From Sphingomonas natans (GTDB lineage: Bacteria > Pseudomonadota > Alphaproteobacteria > Sphingomonadales > Sphingomonadaceae): DNA of 64,000 nt. The position numbers and the translations under genes are program-made. The stretch lies in NCBI RefSeq assembly GCF_030546695.1, contig NZ_JAUOTP010000002.1, positions 124,001 to 188,000 of the forward strand. Reading direction: 5' to 3'. Numbering within the stretch: position 1 is the stretch's first letter; each line of letters starts with the position of its first letter. Shown in pieces: positions 42,081 through 52,020 of this stretch. Under the pieces are notes generated by a model. The model had not been told where the DNA came from. It did not search any database and worked only from the letters and a program-made list of their open reading frames with translations.

Positions 42081-44639
42081 ATGAGCGATAACGACAAGCC
42101 AAAGCTCGGAATGCGCGCGCCACTCGGCGTGCGCCGCACGGTCGAGACGGGCAAGGTCAAGCAGAGCTTCAGCCACGGCCGTTCGAACACGGTCGTGGTC
42201 GAGGTCAAGAAGGCACGCGTCTTTCGCAAGCCCGGCGATCCTGCGCCACTCCCCGAGCCTGAGGTCGAGGCGGTCGTCGTCGAGCAGGCGGCACCAGCGC
42301 CAGCGCCCGTAGCGGCACCCGTTGCACCGCCGCGCCCACCGGCGCCGCCCGTCTCCACCCGGCCAATGAGCCCGCTGGAGCGTCGCGAGCAGCAGGACCG
42401 CCTGCTGCGCGAGGCCGACGAATCGCGCATGAACGCGCTGGAAGATGCGCGCCGCCGCGAAGAGCGTGCGCGCATCGAGGCGACCGAGGACGAGAAGCGC
42501 CGCGCCGAAGAGAAGTTGCGCGCTGCCGACGAGCCTGCCCCTGCGCCCGTAGAGGCGGCCGCTCCTGCCGCGGCGCCGGCTCCGGTTGGGGAAGCACCCG
42601 TCGAAGCCGTGGCTGCGGCCCCGCAGGAAGAGGCCGCGCCCAGCACGGCATCGGTGATCCCGCCGCCGCGCCGCTTCACACCCGTCATCGCGCCGAAGCG
42701 CCCCGAAATCGTCCGCCCCGCCCGCGGCAAGATCGGCGACGATCGCCGTCAGGCCGGCAAGCTCACCGTCACCCGCGCGCTCGAGGACGAGTCCTCGTCC
42801 GGCCGCGCCCGCAGCCTCGCCGCGCTGAAGCGCGCGCGCGAGAAGGAGAAGCGTGCGCATCAGGCGGGCGGTCCCCAGGCCAAGCAGGTCCGCGATGTCG
42901 TCGTGCCCGAGGCGATCACCGTCGCCGAACTCGCCAACCGCATGGCCGAGCGCACCGCCGATCTCGTGAAGGCGCTTTTCAAGATGGGCACGCCGGTCAC
43001 CTCCAATCAGGTGATCGATCAGGATACGGCCGAGCTGATGGTCAGCGAATTCGGCCACAATATCCGCCGCGTCTCCGACAGCGACGTCGACATCCAGGCC
43101 GAGACCGATGTCGATGACGACGAGAACCAGCAGCCGCGCGCGCCGGTCGTCACGATCATGGGCCATGTCGATCACGGCAAGACCAGCCTGCTCGATGCGC
43201 TGCGCGGCACCGATGTCGCCTCCGGCGAGGCCGGCGGCATCACTCAGCATATCGGCGCCTATATGGTGACCCAGAAGGACGGATCGAAGATCACCTTCCT
43301 CGATACGCCGGGCCACGAAGCGTTCAGCGACATGCGCGCGCGCGGCGCCGACGTGACCGACATCGTCGTCCTCGTCGTCGCCGGTGACGATGGCCTGCGC
43401 CCGCAGACGATCGAGTCGATCGCGCACATCAAGGCGGCGAACAAGCCGATGATCGTCGCGATCAATAAGATGGATAAGCCGGGCAGCAACGCCCAGAAGA
43501 TCCGCGAAGCGCTGCTGCAGTACGACGTTCAGGTCGAGGACATGGGCGGCGAGACGCAGGACGTGGAGGTCTCGGCGACCGCCAAGACGGGCCTCGATAC
43601 GCTGATCGAGAAGATCCAGCTCCAGGCCGAACTGCTCGAACTGACCGCCAACCCCGACCGCGATGCCGAAGGCGTCGTGATCGAGGCGACGCTCGACAAG
43701 GGCCGCGGCCCCGTGGCGACGGTCCTCGTCCGCCGCGGCACGCTCAAGACCGGCGACATCTTCGTCGTCGGCGCCGAGAGCGGCAAGGTCCGCGCGCTCG
43801 TCGACGACAAGGGCAAGCAGGTGAAGTCGGCCGGCCCGTCCGTGCCGGTCGAGATCCTCGGTTTGTCGGGCGTGCCGCTGTCGGCCGATCCGCTGTCGGT
43901 CGTCGAGAACGAGGCGCGTGCGCGCGAAGTCGCGGCGTACCGCGCCAGCGTCATCCAGCAGAAGCGCACGACGACGGCTCCGGCCAGCCTGGAATCGATG
44001 TTCTCGGCGTTGCGCGACAAGCAGGCGCAGCAGTTCCCGCTCGTCGTCAAGGCCGATGCGCAGGGTTCGGTCGAGGCGATCGTCGGCTCGCTCAACAAGA
44101 TCTCGACCGATCTCATCCAGGTCCGGATCCTGAATTCGGGCGTGGGCGGCATCACCGAGAGCGACGTGTCGCTGGCATCGGCCTCCAAGGCGCCGATCAT
44201 CGGCTTCAACGTCCGCGCCAACGCCAAGGCGCGCGAGATCGCCACGCGGGACGGGGTCGCGCTCAAATATTATGACGTGATCTATGATCTGCTCGACGAC
44301 ATCCGCGCCGCGATGGCCGGCCAACTCGGCCCGGAATATTTCGAGACGGTCGTCGGCCGCGCCGAAGTCCGCGAAGTCTTCTCGGCCGGCAAGCATGGCA
44401 AGGCGGCGGGTCTGCTCGTCACCGAGGGCTTCATCAAGAAGGACCTGCGCGCGCGCCTCACCCGCGACGACGTCATCGTCTACAACGGCAAGATCGCCTC
44501 GCTGCGTCGCTTCAAGGACGACGTTCCCGAGGTTCGCGCCGGGCTGGAATGCGGTGTCACGTTCGAGGGATCGACCGACATCAAGGCGGGCGATTATCTC
44601 GAGACGTTCGAGGTCGAGGAGCGCGAGCGCGTTCTGTAA
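42081..44639 (+). CDS. infB: translation initiation factor IF-2
   Basis: An 852-residue IF-2. The N-terminal 250 residues are low-complexity Ala/Pro/Glu with a charged helix ([20 protein letters not shown]). An IF-2N domain lies near 275-340 ([20 protein letters not shown]). The GTPase domain has G1 GHVDHGKTS at 361-369, G3 DTPGHE, G4 NKMDKPG and the usual EF-Tu-like domain II, then domain III and the initiator-tRNA-binding C2 domain (VEDMGG upstream; [16 protein letters not shown] near the end). I chose the ATG at 42081, which begins [10 protein letters not shown]; the frame extends upstream without a good start. Confidence 0.97.
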   Translation: MSDNDKPKLGMRAPLGVRRTVETGKVKQSFSHGRSNTVVVEVKKARVFRKPGDPAPLPEPEVEAVVVEQAAPAPAPVAAPVAPPRPPAPPVSTRPMSPLERREQQDRLLREADESRMNALEDARRREERARIEATEDEKRRAEEKLRAADEPAPAPVEAAAPAAAPAPVGEAPVEAVAAAPQEEAAPSTASVIPPPRRFTPVIAPKRPEIVRPARGKIGDDRRQAGKLTVTRALEDESSSGRARSLAALKRAREKEKRAHQAGGPQAKQVRDVVVPEAITVAELANRMAERTADLVKALFKMGTPVTSNQVIDQDTAELMVSEFGHNIRRVSDSDVDIQAETDVDDDENQQPRAPVVTIMGHVDHGKTSLLDALRGTDVASGEAGGITQHIGAYMVTQKDGSKITFLDTPGHEAFSDMRARGADVTDIVVLVVAGDDGLRPQTIESIAHIKAANKPMIVAINKMDKPGSNAQKIREALLQYDVQVEDMGGETQDVEVSATAKTGLDTLIEKIQLQAELLELTANPDRDAEGVVIEATLDKGRGPVATVLVRRGTLKTGDIFVVGAESGKVRALVDDKGKQVKSAGPSVPVEILGLSGVPLSADPLSVVENEARAREVAAYRASVIQQKRTTTAPASLESMFSALRDKQAQQFPLVVKADAQGSVEAIVGSLNKISTDLIQVRILNSGVGGITESDVSLASASKAPIIGFNVRANAKAREIATRDGVALKYYDVIYDLLDDIRAAMAGQLGPEYFETVVGRAEVREVFSAGKHGKAAGLLVTEGFIKKDLRARLTRDDVIVYNGKIASLRRFKDDVPEVRAGLECGVTFEGSTDIKAGDYLETFEVEERERVL

Positions 44640-44724
44640 GGAAGGTCTGCCGGTCGCGGAAAAGCTTCGCGGCCGGCCGTTGCATCGCTCCCCTGGCCTC
44701 GCTAAGGGATCGCTCGCTGGTGAC

Positions 44725-44800
44725 GGGGCTGTAGCTCAGATGGGAGAGCGCTGCAATCGCACTGCAGAGGTCTGGGGTTCGATTCCCCACAGCTCCACCA
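44725..44800 (+). tRNA. tRNA-Ala (anticodon CGC)
   Basis: A 76-base cloverleaf. The acceptor stem GGGGCTG pairs with CAGCTCC (one G-U). The D arm is GCTC-AGATGGGA-GAGC, the anticodon stem is CTGCA/TGCAG with loop ATCGCAC (anticodon CGC), the variable loop is AGGTC, and the T arm is TGGGG-TTCGATT-CCCCA. The 3' CCA is encoded. It follows infB by about 85 bases, which contain a weak GC hairpin but no U-run terminator. No duplicated 3' end that would mark an integrated element was found downstream. Confidence 0.97.
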
Positions 44801-44855
44801 GTATAAATCATTGATTTACTTGACGATTACCGCACGATTGGGCGTGTGCACTTCC

Positions 44856-45602
44856 TCAGATGAAGTTGTTCGGCCAGATCACGGAGCGCCACATATGCGC
44901 CGAGGGTGATCCGTCGAAGCCCAGCCCATCCTCCGGCTCGCGAAAATGGCGACCGATGATGTCCGTGAAGATCTCCGGATCGAAGGCCGGGCCGCTGTCG
45001 AAGAAATAGGTGTCGTAAAGCGTGACCAAGCGCGCGCTCATATACCAGCGATGCCCGCGCGCATGTTCGGCATCGCGGCATATGTAATCGGGCGGCAAGA
45101 AATCGGCCCCGAAGAACGCGTCGTAACTCGCCGGATAGGCGTAGCCGACGGCCTCATCGGCGAAATAGCGCAATGGCTGGTGATATTGCACCGCCCAGGC
45201 GATCTCCGGATCGACATAGGGCGCGATCATCTGCGCGCCCCAATAGCCATGATCGGTGCGGACGAGGCAGCCGTTGGAGATGTCGTGCAGCAGGCAGGCG
45301 AGCACGATCTTCTCCTCCATTCCGTCGTCCAGCGCGCGCCTGGCGCTGACCGTCAGGTGGCGGATCACCATGTCCGACATCCGCAGCCGGAGGAAATCGA
45401 CGAGCCTGGGCCGGTCCGGCATGCGCGGCAGCGCCGGATTGTCGCCCATCATGAAGACGTGCTCGGGATCGAGCTGCCCGAACATCGCCGGCTCGGGATC
45501 GGGCACCGACGTTCCGATCCGGCCGATGGGCGCGGGCACGATCATCCGGACGCGCCCGGCCTGCGGAAAGGGATCGTCGTCACACATCGCCGCGTCCTTC
45601 AT
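44856..45602 (-). CDS. HD-domain protein
   Basis: A 248-residue protein of the HD superfamily. The metal-binding pattern is present in order: MVIRHLTVSARR (His), LACLLHDISN (HD), TDHGYWGAQ (His), VQYHQPLRYF (His) and LYDTYFFDSG (Asp). This five-position set is seen in phosphohydrolases and in mixed-valent di-iron oxygenases such as PhnZ; which applies cannot be told from sequence alone. A start at 45587 (MCDDD) is also possible. It is divergent from the Tat-exported PLP enzyme with about 80 bases between, suggesting shared regulation. Confidence 0.72.
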   Translation of the reverse strand: MKDAAMCDDDPFPQAGRVRMIVPAPIGRIGTSVPDPEPAMFGQLDPEHVFMMGDNPALPRMPDRPRLVDFLRLRMSDMVIRHLTVSARRALDDGMEEKIVLACLLHDISNGCLVRTDHGYWGAQMIAPYVDPEIAWAVQYHQPLRYFADEAVGYAYPASYDAFFGADFLPPDYICRDAEHARGHRWYMSARLVTLYDTYFFDSGPAFDPEIFTDIIGRHFREPEDGLGFDGSPSAHMWRSVIWPNNFI

Positions 45603-45682
45603 ATTGCAATGCGCGTCCGCCTATCAATCGACCGGCAAGTACCGCAGATTGCCGCATCCACCCCCAGATCGGGATAGTGCCG

Positions 45683-46999
45683 ATGAACCTTGCGCCGAGC
45701 CGTCGCCAATTGCTCAAGTCCGCTGCCGTCGGCGGCCCTGCCTTGCTCGCATCGTCACAGGCGATCGGCGTCACCATCGGCGCACCAACGTCCCAGCCTG
45801 CCCTCGAGCCCCATTCCATTCCCGTCGCCGACCTGCCGAAGCATTTCGACGTCGAGCCCGGCTACCACAATCTCGAAGCCGGCTACTGGAGCATGATGCC
45901 GCGCGTCGTCGCCGAGGCCTTCGCAAAAGCCAATGTGGACGTGAACCGTGCCAGTTCGATCTATGCGCGCAACGTGCTGCCTGGCGACGCGACCTGGACG
46001 CATGACGGCCGCGCCGCGCAGGCCGCGATCGCGCGCCAGGTCGGCTGCCTGCCCGAGGAAATTGCGGTCACGCGCAGCGGATCGGACGCGCTGCAGATGC
46101 TCATCGCCAACTACAAGGGGCTGAAGCCCGGCGACGGCGTGATCTATTGCGACCTGGATTATGACGCGATGATCGGCGCGATGGAGTGGCTCGGCACGCA
46201 CAAAGGCGCGCAGGTCGTCAGGTTCGCGATGCCCGAGCCGGCCACCACCGCCAACATCCTCGCCGCTTATCACGACGTCCTCACCCGCACCCCCAACGCC
46301 AAGCTGCTGCTCGTCACCCAGATTTCGAATCGCACCGGGCTGATCACGCCAGTGCGCGAGATCGTGGCGATGGCGCGGGCGCGCGGGGTCGATACGATCG
46401 TGGACGCCGCGCACGGCATCGCTCTGCTCGATGTCCAGATCGACGATTTCGGCGCGGACTTCGTCGGCTGGTCGGTCCACAAATGGACTTCGGCGCCGCT
46501 CGGCACCGGCGCGATGTACATCCGCAAGAGCCGGCTTGCCGATATTGAGATCGCGTTCGAGAATGCGCACATCCCCGCCGACAGCATCAATGCGCGCGTT
46601 GCCGCCGGCACGATCAACTTCGCCGCTGCGCTGGCGATCCCGACCGCGATCAACTTCCATTTCGCGGTCGGTGCGGCCGCGAAGGAAAAGCATATGCGCG
46701 GCCTGCGCGATCGCTGGGTGAGCCAGGTGCGCGACCTCAGGAATGTCGAGATCATGGTTCCCGACGATCCGGCGCGCTACTGCGCAATCACGAGCTTCCG
46801 CCTGAAGGGCATGAACAGCGACGAGCGCGCACAGGCCGTGCAGCGCCGCCTGTTCGAAAAGCATCGGGTGCTGACGATCTGGCGGGCCGGAGTCGCCAAA
46901 GGCCCGGTGATTCGCGTGACACCGGGTTTCTACAGCACGGCCGCCGACGTCGATGCGTTGGCGAGGGCGCTGCAGGCCGAGCACGCCATGTTCGCCTGA
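45683..46999 (+). CDS. class V aminotransferase-fold PLP enzyme, Tat-exported
   Basis: A 438-residue fold-type I PLP enzyme like isopenicillin N epimerase and cysteine desulfurases. The Schiff-base lysine is K267 in GWSVHKWTSAPLG. The PLP-binding Asp/His set lies in DTIVDAAHGIALLD, and TRSGSDALQMLI holds the phosphate-binding residues. The N-terminus MNLAPSRRQLLKSAA is a twin-arginine signal, consistent with export of a folded cofactor-bound enzyme. The substrate is unknown. The ATG at 45683 follows a GTG two codons upstream. Confidence 0.85.
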   Translation: MNLAPSRRQLLKSAAVGGPALLASSQAIGVTIGAPTSQPALEPHSIPVADLPKHFDVEPGYHNLEAGYWSMMPRVVAEAFAKANVDVNRASSIYARNVLPGDATWTHDGRAAQAAIARQVGCLPEEIAVTRSGSDALQMLIANYKGLKPGDGVIYCDLDYDAMIGAMEWLGTHKGAQVVRFAMPEPATTANILAAYHDVLTRTPNAKLLLVTQISNRTGLITPVREIVAMARARGVDTIVDAAHGIALLDVQIDDFGADFVGWSVHKWTSAPLGTGAMYIRKSRLADIEIAFENAHIPADSINARVAAGTINFAAALAIPTAINFHFAVGAAAKEKHMRGLRDRWVSQVRDLRNVEIMVPDDPARYCAITSFRLKGMNSDERAQAVQRRLFEKHRVLTIWRAGVAKGPVIRVTPGFYSTAADVDALARALQAEHAMFA

Positions 47000-47070
47000 T
47001 CCTCTAGAAAACTGTGGATCAGTCGGTACGTGCGGCTTGCGCGGACCGGGTGATTCCGCACAGTGCTGCC

Positions 47071-48564
47071 ATGTCCCTCAGTATCGATCTCGGCACCGAT
47101 CCGTCGGGTGCCCCCGCGCCGATCGATCTGGAGGAATTGCTCGCCACGCGGCTGCTGGTCCAGGGCAATTCGGGCTCGGGCAAGTCGCATCTGCTGCGCC
47201 GGCTGCTGGAAGAGAGCGCCGCCTGGGTACAGCAGATCATCATCGATCCCGAGGGCGATTTCGTCTCGCTCGCCGAGCATTTCGACCATCTCGTCGTCGA
47301 TGCTGCCGACTATAGCGAGGGCGAAATTGCCGGGATCGCCGCGCGGGTGCGCGAGCATCGCGTGTCGATCGTGCTCAATCTCGAAGGCCTCGAGGTCGAT
47401 GCCCAGCTCCGCTGCGCGGGCGCCTTCCTCAATCGCCTGTTCGATGCGCCGCGCGAGCAATGGTTTCCGGCGATCGTGGTGGTGGACGAGGCGCAGCTGT
47501 TCGCGCCGGCCGCGGCGGGCGAGGTCGGCGAGGAAGCGCGGCGCGTCAGCCTCGCGGCGATGACCAACCTCATGTGCCGGGGCCGCAAGCGCGGGCTGGC
47601 CGGGATCATCGCGACCCAGCGGCTCGCCAAGCTCGCCAAGAATGTCGCGGCGGAAGCCTCGAACTTCCTGATGGGGCGCACCTTTCTCGACATTGACATG
47701 GCGCGCGCCGCCGATCTGCTGGGCATGGAGCGGCGGCAGGCCGAGCAGATCCGCGATCTGGAGCGCGGCCAGTTCCTGGCGCTCGGCCCGGCGGTCTCGC
47801 GCCGGCCGCGCTTGATCCGGATCGGCCCGGTGCGGACCGGTACGCGCGGCGGCGGACCGGTGCTGGCTCCCCTGCCCACGCGCACCGGAGAGGAGCGCCA
47901 ACAATTGCTGTTCGACATGCTGGAGGAAGAGCCGATCGCCAAGGCGCCGCCCGCGCCGGCGGTGCCGATGGAGATGCTGTTCCGCCCGCGCCCGATGGCG
48001 ATCGCGGCGATGGCGACGGCCGAGCCGGCCGGGCCCGACGACGAGGCGCTCGCCGCCATCTCCGAGGAGATCCTCGCCGAGATGGTGCTGGACGAGGATG
48101 CGCTGTCGCGCGGTGGGGCGGCACTCTACCAGGATTTCGCGCTGCGCTGCCGGATGCGCGGCGCCGCGCGCCCGCCGCTGGCAGCGACCGCTTTCGCCCG
48201 CGCGCTGGCGCTGGCGCGCGCCGGCATTTCGGCGGCGGAGGCAGAGACCGAGTGGGCCGGCGCAATCGCGCTGGGCGATCGACTGCCCGAGGATCTACTC
48301 GGCCTGTTCCTGATGATCGCGCGGGCCGCGCGCGATTCGGCGCCCTGCCCTTCGATCGACGATCTGGCGCGGGTCTATGGCACGCAATCGCTGGGCCGGG
48401 TGCGGCGGCTCGTCGGTTATCTGGAAGCGCAGGGGATCATCGCGACGCGGACCGATTTCCGGGGCCGGCGATCGATCGGTATCCCCGAACTCGGCTGGTC
48501 GACGGGAATCGAGTGCGAAGCGGGGGAAACGCGCGACGGGCAGGCCGCGTGGACGACGCACTGA
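47071..48564 (+). CDS. HerA-like (DUF87/FtsK-HerA) P-loop ATPase
   Basis: A 497-residue ATPase. The Walker A motif GNSGSGKS has its Lys at 38, the Walker B strand is AIVVVDEAQLFAP, and an arginine-finger-like region is at LMCRGRKRGLAGIIATQRLA. This matches HerA/DUF87 translocases that pump DNA or protein substrates. The C-terminal 180 residues include a helical region rich in Ala and a winged-helix-like end (IDDLARVYGTQSLGRVRRLV, GYLEAQGIIATRTDFRGRR). No NurA nuclease is encoded beside it. I chose the ATG at 47071, giving the usual short N-terminus. Confidence 0.85.
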   Translation: MSLSIDLGTDPSGAPAPIDLEELLATRLLVQGNSGSGKSHLLRRLLEESAAWVQQIIIDPEGDFVSLAEHFDHLVVDAADYSEGEIAGIAARVREHRVSIVLNLEGLEVDAQLRCAGAFLNRLFDAPREQWFPAIVVVDEAQLFAPAAAGEVGEEARRVSLAAMTNLMCRGRKRGLAGIIATQRLAKLAKNVAAEASNFLMGRTFLDIDMARAADLLGMERRQAEQIRDLERGQFLALGPAVSRRPRLIRIGPVRTGTRGGGPVLAPLPTRTGEERQQLLFDMLEEEPIAKAPPAPAVPMEMLFRPRPMAIAAMATAEPAGPDDEALAAISEEILAEMVLDEDALSRGGAALYQDFALRCRMRGAARPPLAATAFARALALARAGISAAEAETEWAGAIALGDRLPEDLLGLFLMIARAARDSAPCPSIDDLARVYGTQSLGRVRRLVGYLEAQGIIATRTDFRGRRSIGIPELGWSTGIECEAGETRDGQAAWTTH

Positions 48565-48568
48565 CACA

Positions 48569-50854
48569 TCACGACGGATCGGTCTCACCCGCCAACGGCA
48601 GATAGAGCCAGAAGCTGGCACCGCCCCCCGCATTATTCTCGCAGCCGACCGTGCCGCCGTGCCGCTCGATCACCGTCTGGACGAAGGCGAGGCCAAGGCC
48701 GGCGCCGCTCTGGTTGCGCTGGCTGCGATCCTCGGACGTCCTGAACCGCTCGAAGACGCTGCCGATCAGATCGGGCGCGATGCCGGCGCCCTGATCGGCG
48801 ATCCGGCAAATGAGCATCGGCCGTGCCGCGTCGCCGCGCGGGGACGCGACCGAGCAGAAGACGCGGCCGTTGACCGGGCTGTGCTTCACCGCATTGTTGA
48901 TGAGATTGACGAGCACGCGGCCGAGCAGGGCGCGATCGCCGCGCACGAGATGCTCGCGATCGTCATAGTCGGTCGTGATGTCGATGCCCGTCCGGTTGGC
49001 GAGCGCCCACTGATCGTCCGCCGCCTCGATCAGCAGCGAGGAGAAATCGAGCAATTCGCCGGAATAGGCCGCGGATTCGGCGCGGGCGAGCTGCACATAG
49101 GCATCGGCGAGGCTCAGGGTGCGGCGCGCATAGCCGGCGATCCGCCCGCGCACCTCGCGATCGTCGAGCCCCTGATCCAGGAGCGCGAGGATCGAAGCCT
49201 GGGGCGAGCGCATGTCGTGCGTGAGAAGCTGCAGTGCTTCCTCGCGCTGGCGCGTGGCCATGCGGATCGCGCTGATATCGGACAGTCGCGCGATCCAGCC
49301 GACGCGCTCGCTCTGCGCCGACGCCAATGGCGCGACCGCGACGACGAAGATGCGACCATCGCGCGCGACCAGCTCGCGCTCGCCCGCCTGCGCCAGCGGC
49401 ACGGGCGCGACTGGCACGCGCGACAGACCATCCAGCAGCGCTTCGATCGTCGGCGCGGTATCGCCTTCCAACGTCGGCCCGAACAGATCGTGCGCGGCCT
49501 GGTTGGCGACGAGGACGGTGCCGTCGCGATCGAGCACGAGCGTGGGATCGGGCAGGCTCTGCAGGCTATCCGAGAAGAAGCGCCGCAGATCGCGAACGCG
49601 CTCGATAGCGCGTTCGAGGAGGTCGGTCTGCTCGGCGACGGGATCGCCGAACATGAAGGGATTACGCGCGACGCGCGGGGCGCCGGGCAAGACATCCGGC
49701 TCCTCGCCCAGCTCCTTCAACTCGCCCGACATGAAGGCGCTCGTTGCCGAGAGGCGCCGCCACGCCCACAGCGGATAGACAATCGCCAGCGCGGCCAGCC
49801 CGCCGGTCGGCGGCAGCCAGAAATTGGCGAAGCGCAGCGCGAGCGCGCTGCCCGTAAGCATCCCGCCCATCAGGCTGACGCCGATGATCAGGTTCACGCG
49901 CGGCGGCAGGCGCAACAAGGCGACGAGCAGGATCGTCAGCGGCAGCAAGGTGTAAGCGCCGATCATCATGACGCTGGCGGGGTGGATCAGATCGTCGCGG
50001 ATCAGCCCCTCGACGACATTGCCGAGGATCTCGACCCCCGGCATCGCCGCGGTGCCGCCGCTGGCGGGCACCGGATATTGATCGCCAGAGCCAGCCGCGG
50101 TGTTGCCGACGAGTACGATCTTGTCACGGAAGAATTCGGGCGGGACCTCGCCCGCCAGCACGGAGCTGAACGAGATCGTCGGGAAGCGGCCGCCGAGCGC
50201 GCCGAAGCGAACCAAAGCGGGTGCCGCGAGCGTGAACTTGCCCTCGGGCAGCGCCGCGCCGCCGTGCCGCCGGAACGGCGCGGAGGGATGGCCGAACGCG
50301 GTCTGGTAGAGCGCCTCGGCGAGATGCGGCCACCGCTGGCCGCCGCCGCCCGCGACGAGCCCCGCGCGCCGGACGATGCCGTCGCCATCGAAGGTCACGA
50401 CCGCCTGCGCGGCGCCATGCGCGGCGGCGGCGATCGGCGCGACCGGCCGCTCGGGATCGAAAGCAGCGCCGTTCGCGCCGGGAATGTCGAACGCGATCGG
50501 AAGCAGCACCTTGCCGCTCTCGCGCATCGCCGCGGCGAGATCGGCATCGTCATCGTGCGGCTCGACGAACAGGACGTCGTAGCCGATCGCGGCGGGGCGG
50601 GCGGCGGCGAGCGTGCGGATCAGGCTGGCATGGACCGATCGCGGCCAGGGCCAGCCGCCGATCGTGGAGAGGCTCTGCGTGTCAATCGCGACGATCGCGA
50701 CATGCGGCTCGGTCGTCGCCGGGCTGAAGCGGATCAGGCTATCGTAGAGCAGATTGTCGCCCCGGGCGATCAGGCCCGCGGCGCTGGCGGTCACGACCGT
50801 GCCGATCGCGAGGATCGAGACGAACAGCCATTCGAGGAGAAGGCGGCTCCGCAC
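48569..50854 (-). CDS. CHASE2-domain sensor histidine kinase
   Basis: A 761-residue membrane sensor kinase, started at GTG. The extracellular CHASE2 domain (residues about 30-300) lies between one N-terminal helix and three helices near 310-375. It carries VAIVAIDTQSLSTIGGWPWP, GYDVLFVEP and DKIVLVGNTAAGSGD. A PAS-like domain spans about 430-530 (LPDPTLVLDRDGTVLVANQA). The HisKA box has the phosphorylated His546 (LLTHDMRSPQ). The ATPase domain has N (LVNLINNAVKHSP), G1 (IADQGAGIAP) and G2 (GAGLGLAFVQ) boxes. It is the last of three co-oriented genes: regulator, FecR-LysM protein, kinase. Confidence 0.93.
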   Translation of the reverse strand: MRSRLLLEWLFVSILAIGTVVTASAAGLIARGDNLLYDSLIRFSPATTEPHVAIVAIDTQSLSTIGGWPWPRSVHASLIRTLAAARPAAIGYDVLFVEPHDDDADLAAAMRESGKVLLPIAFDIPGANGAAFDPERPVAPIAAAAHGAAQAVVTFDGDGIVRRAGLVAGGGGQRWPHLAEALYQTAFGHPSAPFRRHGGAALPEGKFTLAAPALVRFGALGGRFPTISFSSVLAGEVPPEFFRDKIVLVGNTAAGSGDQYPVPASGGTAAMPGVEILGNVVEGLIRDDLIHPASVMMIGAYTLLPLTILLVALLRLPPRVNLIIGVSLMGGMLTGSALALRFANFWLPPTGGLAALAIVYPLWAWRRLSATSAFMSGELKELGEEPDVLPGAPRVARNPFMFGDPVAEQTDLLERAIERVRDLRRFFSDSLQSLPDPTLVLDRDGTVLVANQAAHDLFGPTLEGDTAPTIEALLDGLSRVPVAPVPLAQAGERELVARDGRIFVVAVAPLASAQSERVGWIARLSDISAIRMATRQREEALQLLTHDMRSPQASILALLDQGLDDREVRGRIAGYARRTLSLADAYVQLARAESAAYSGELLDFSSLLIEAADDQWALANRTGIDITTDYDDREHLVRGDRALLGRVLVNLINNAVKHSPVNGRVFCSVASPRGDAARPMLICRIADQGAGIAPDLIGSVFERFRTSEDRSQRNQSGAGLGLAFVQTVIERHGGTVGCENNAGGGASFWLYLPLAGETDPS

Positions 50855-50943
50855 TCCGCTTGGCTCCTACCCCGTCACGCGCCGACCCTATCGACCGCGC
50901 CTGCACCCTAACGACCGCTCACTACGAGGCAATCGCGTCTCGA

Positions 50944-52020
50944 TCAGCCGCCGGTTGCAGGCGCCTTGCGACCGAGATCGCCCGGTATCGCGATATGATG
51001 ATCATAGGGGATATCGGCCGAAAGGCCTTCCAGCCCGTGCACGTCGATCACGGTCGCGCGGATATAGTAAGTCCCGTTGGGGAGCGGCGGCACGACCGCC
51101 TGCGGCGTCTTGCTCGTCGTCTCGCTGCGCAGATCGCGGAAATCGGGATCGCCGGCCAGGACGAGGCGATAGGCGAGCGCTTCCTCCACCTTCTGGAACG
51201 AGAAGACGAGCGTGCCATCGCGGCGATGCCCCACGGGGCTCAGGATTTCGGGCGGGGGCAGCAAGGCGATCGCCTTGCCCGCGGACTGCTCGTCCGAGCG
51301 CGCGCCGAAGCCGGCATCGAGCCCGACGCCGCCATCCTTGCCATCGACGCCGACCGCGCCCTTCAGCACCTCGGCCGTCGCGGCCTTCTGGTCCTCGGAA
51401 TAGGACACGCGGAAATCGGTGCCGCGCACCGCCGCGACCGAGACCGGCGTGCGGATCTCGAACGACGTGCTGCCGTCCTTGCTGGGCGTGACCTGCGATT
51501 CGGTGCGCCCGGCCTCCAGCGCCAGCACGCGCTGGACGCGATTGGAGACGAGGACCTTGCGCAGGCGGACGATCCGGACCGTGCTGAGCGACGGCAGGGT
51601 CACCGCGGTACCGTCGGTCAGCTGGAACGCGACCGATGCGTTGGCGCCGGTGGCGATGCGGATCCCCTCGCCGAACACCATGCCGACGCGCGCCGGGCCC
51701 TGTTGCCCGACCGAGACCTCGCCGCGAAAGGCGATGATCTTCGCGCTGAGCGTTTCGGTGCGCAGCAGTGCCGCCGGAAGCGCGAGCATGGTGCCGGGGG
51801 CCAGCCGCATCGGATCGCCGATGTTGTTGAGCCGCTGCACTTCGGCAGCGGAATTCGGACTGGTCAGATAGGCGGCGGCGATCTTCGGCAGCGTATCGCC
51901 TGCGCGCACGCGATAGGCGAAGGGTGCGTTGGTGCTCGCCGCATAAGGCTTGGGCGCCTGCGCGAAGACGGGCGCGGCGAGACCGAGCAGCAGAGCCAGC
52001 GCGGGCGCGAATTTCACCAT
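50944..52020 (-). CDS. periplasmic LysM-FecR domain protein
   Basis: A 358-residue exported protein with a signal peptide (ALALLLGLAAPVFAQ). A LysM-like module follows at about residues 35-85 (YRVRAGDTLPKIAAAYL, APGTMLALP). A FecR domain is next, with the conserved GMVFGEGIRIATGANASVAF, DGTAVTLPSLSTVRI and TPVSVAAVRGTDFRVSYSED. The C-terminal part (260-350) resembles a fibronectin-like sandwich (LVFSFQKVEEALAYRLVLAG). Its position between a regulator and a CHASE2 kinase suggests it senses the wall or an envelope signal. The ATG overlaps the regulator stop by seven bases. Confidence 0.9.
   Translation of the reverse strand: MVKFAPALALLLGLAAPVFAQAPKPYAASTNAPFAYRVRAGDTLPKIAAAYLTSPNSAAEVQRLNNIGDPMRLAPGTMLALPAALLRTETLSAKIIAFRGEVSVGQQGPARVGMVFGEGIRIATGANASVAFQLTDGTAVTLPSLSTVRIVRLRKVLVSNRVQRVLALEAGRTESQVTPSKDGSTSFEIRTPVSVAAVRGTDFRVSYSEDQKAATAEVLKGAVGVDGKDGGVGLDAGFGARSDEQSAGKAIALLPPPEILSPVGHRRDGTLVFSFQKVEEALAYRLVLAGDPDFRDLRSETTSKTPQAVVPPLPNGTYYIRATVIDVHGLEGLSADIPYDHHIAIPGDLGRKAPATGG

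Noticed and set aside
42024-44396. Minus-strand open frame of 790 codons opposite infB
   Set aside because: Antisense of IF-2; Asp/Arg-rich composition and no domain.
44640-44724. Rho-independent terminator after infB
   Set aside because: A GC-rich inverted repeat is present (CCGGTCGCGG...CCGCGGCCGG type) but there is no U-run after it.
44725-46999. Integration of a mobile island at tRNA-Ala
   Set aside because: No integrase gene and no repeat of the tRNA 3' end were found downstream, and base composition of the following genes matches the surroundings.
48377-50911. Plus-strand open frame of 844 codons opposite the CHASE2 kinase
   Set aside because: Shadow frame; the kinase has ordered CHASE2, PAS, HisKA and ATPase motifs.
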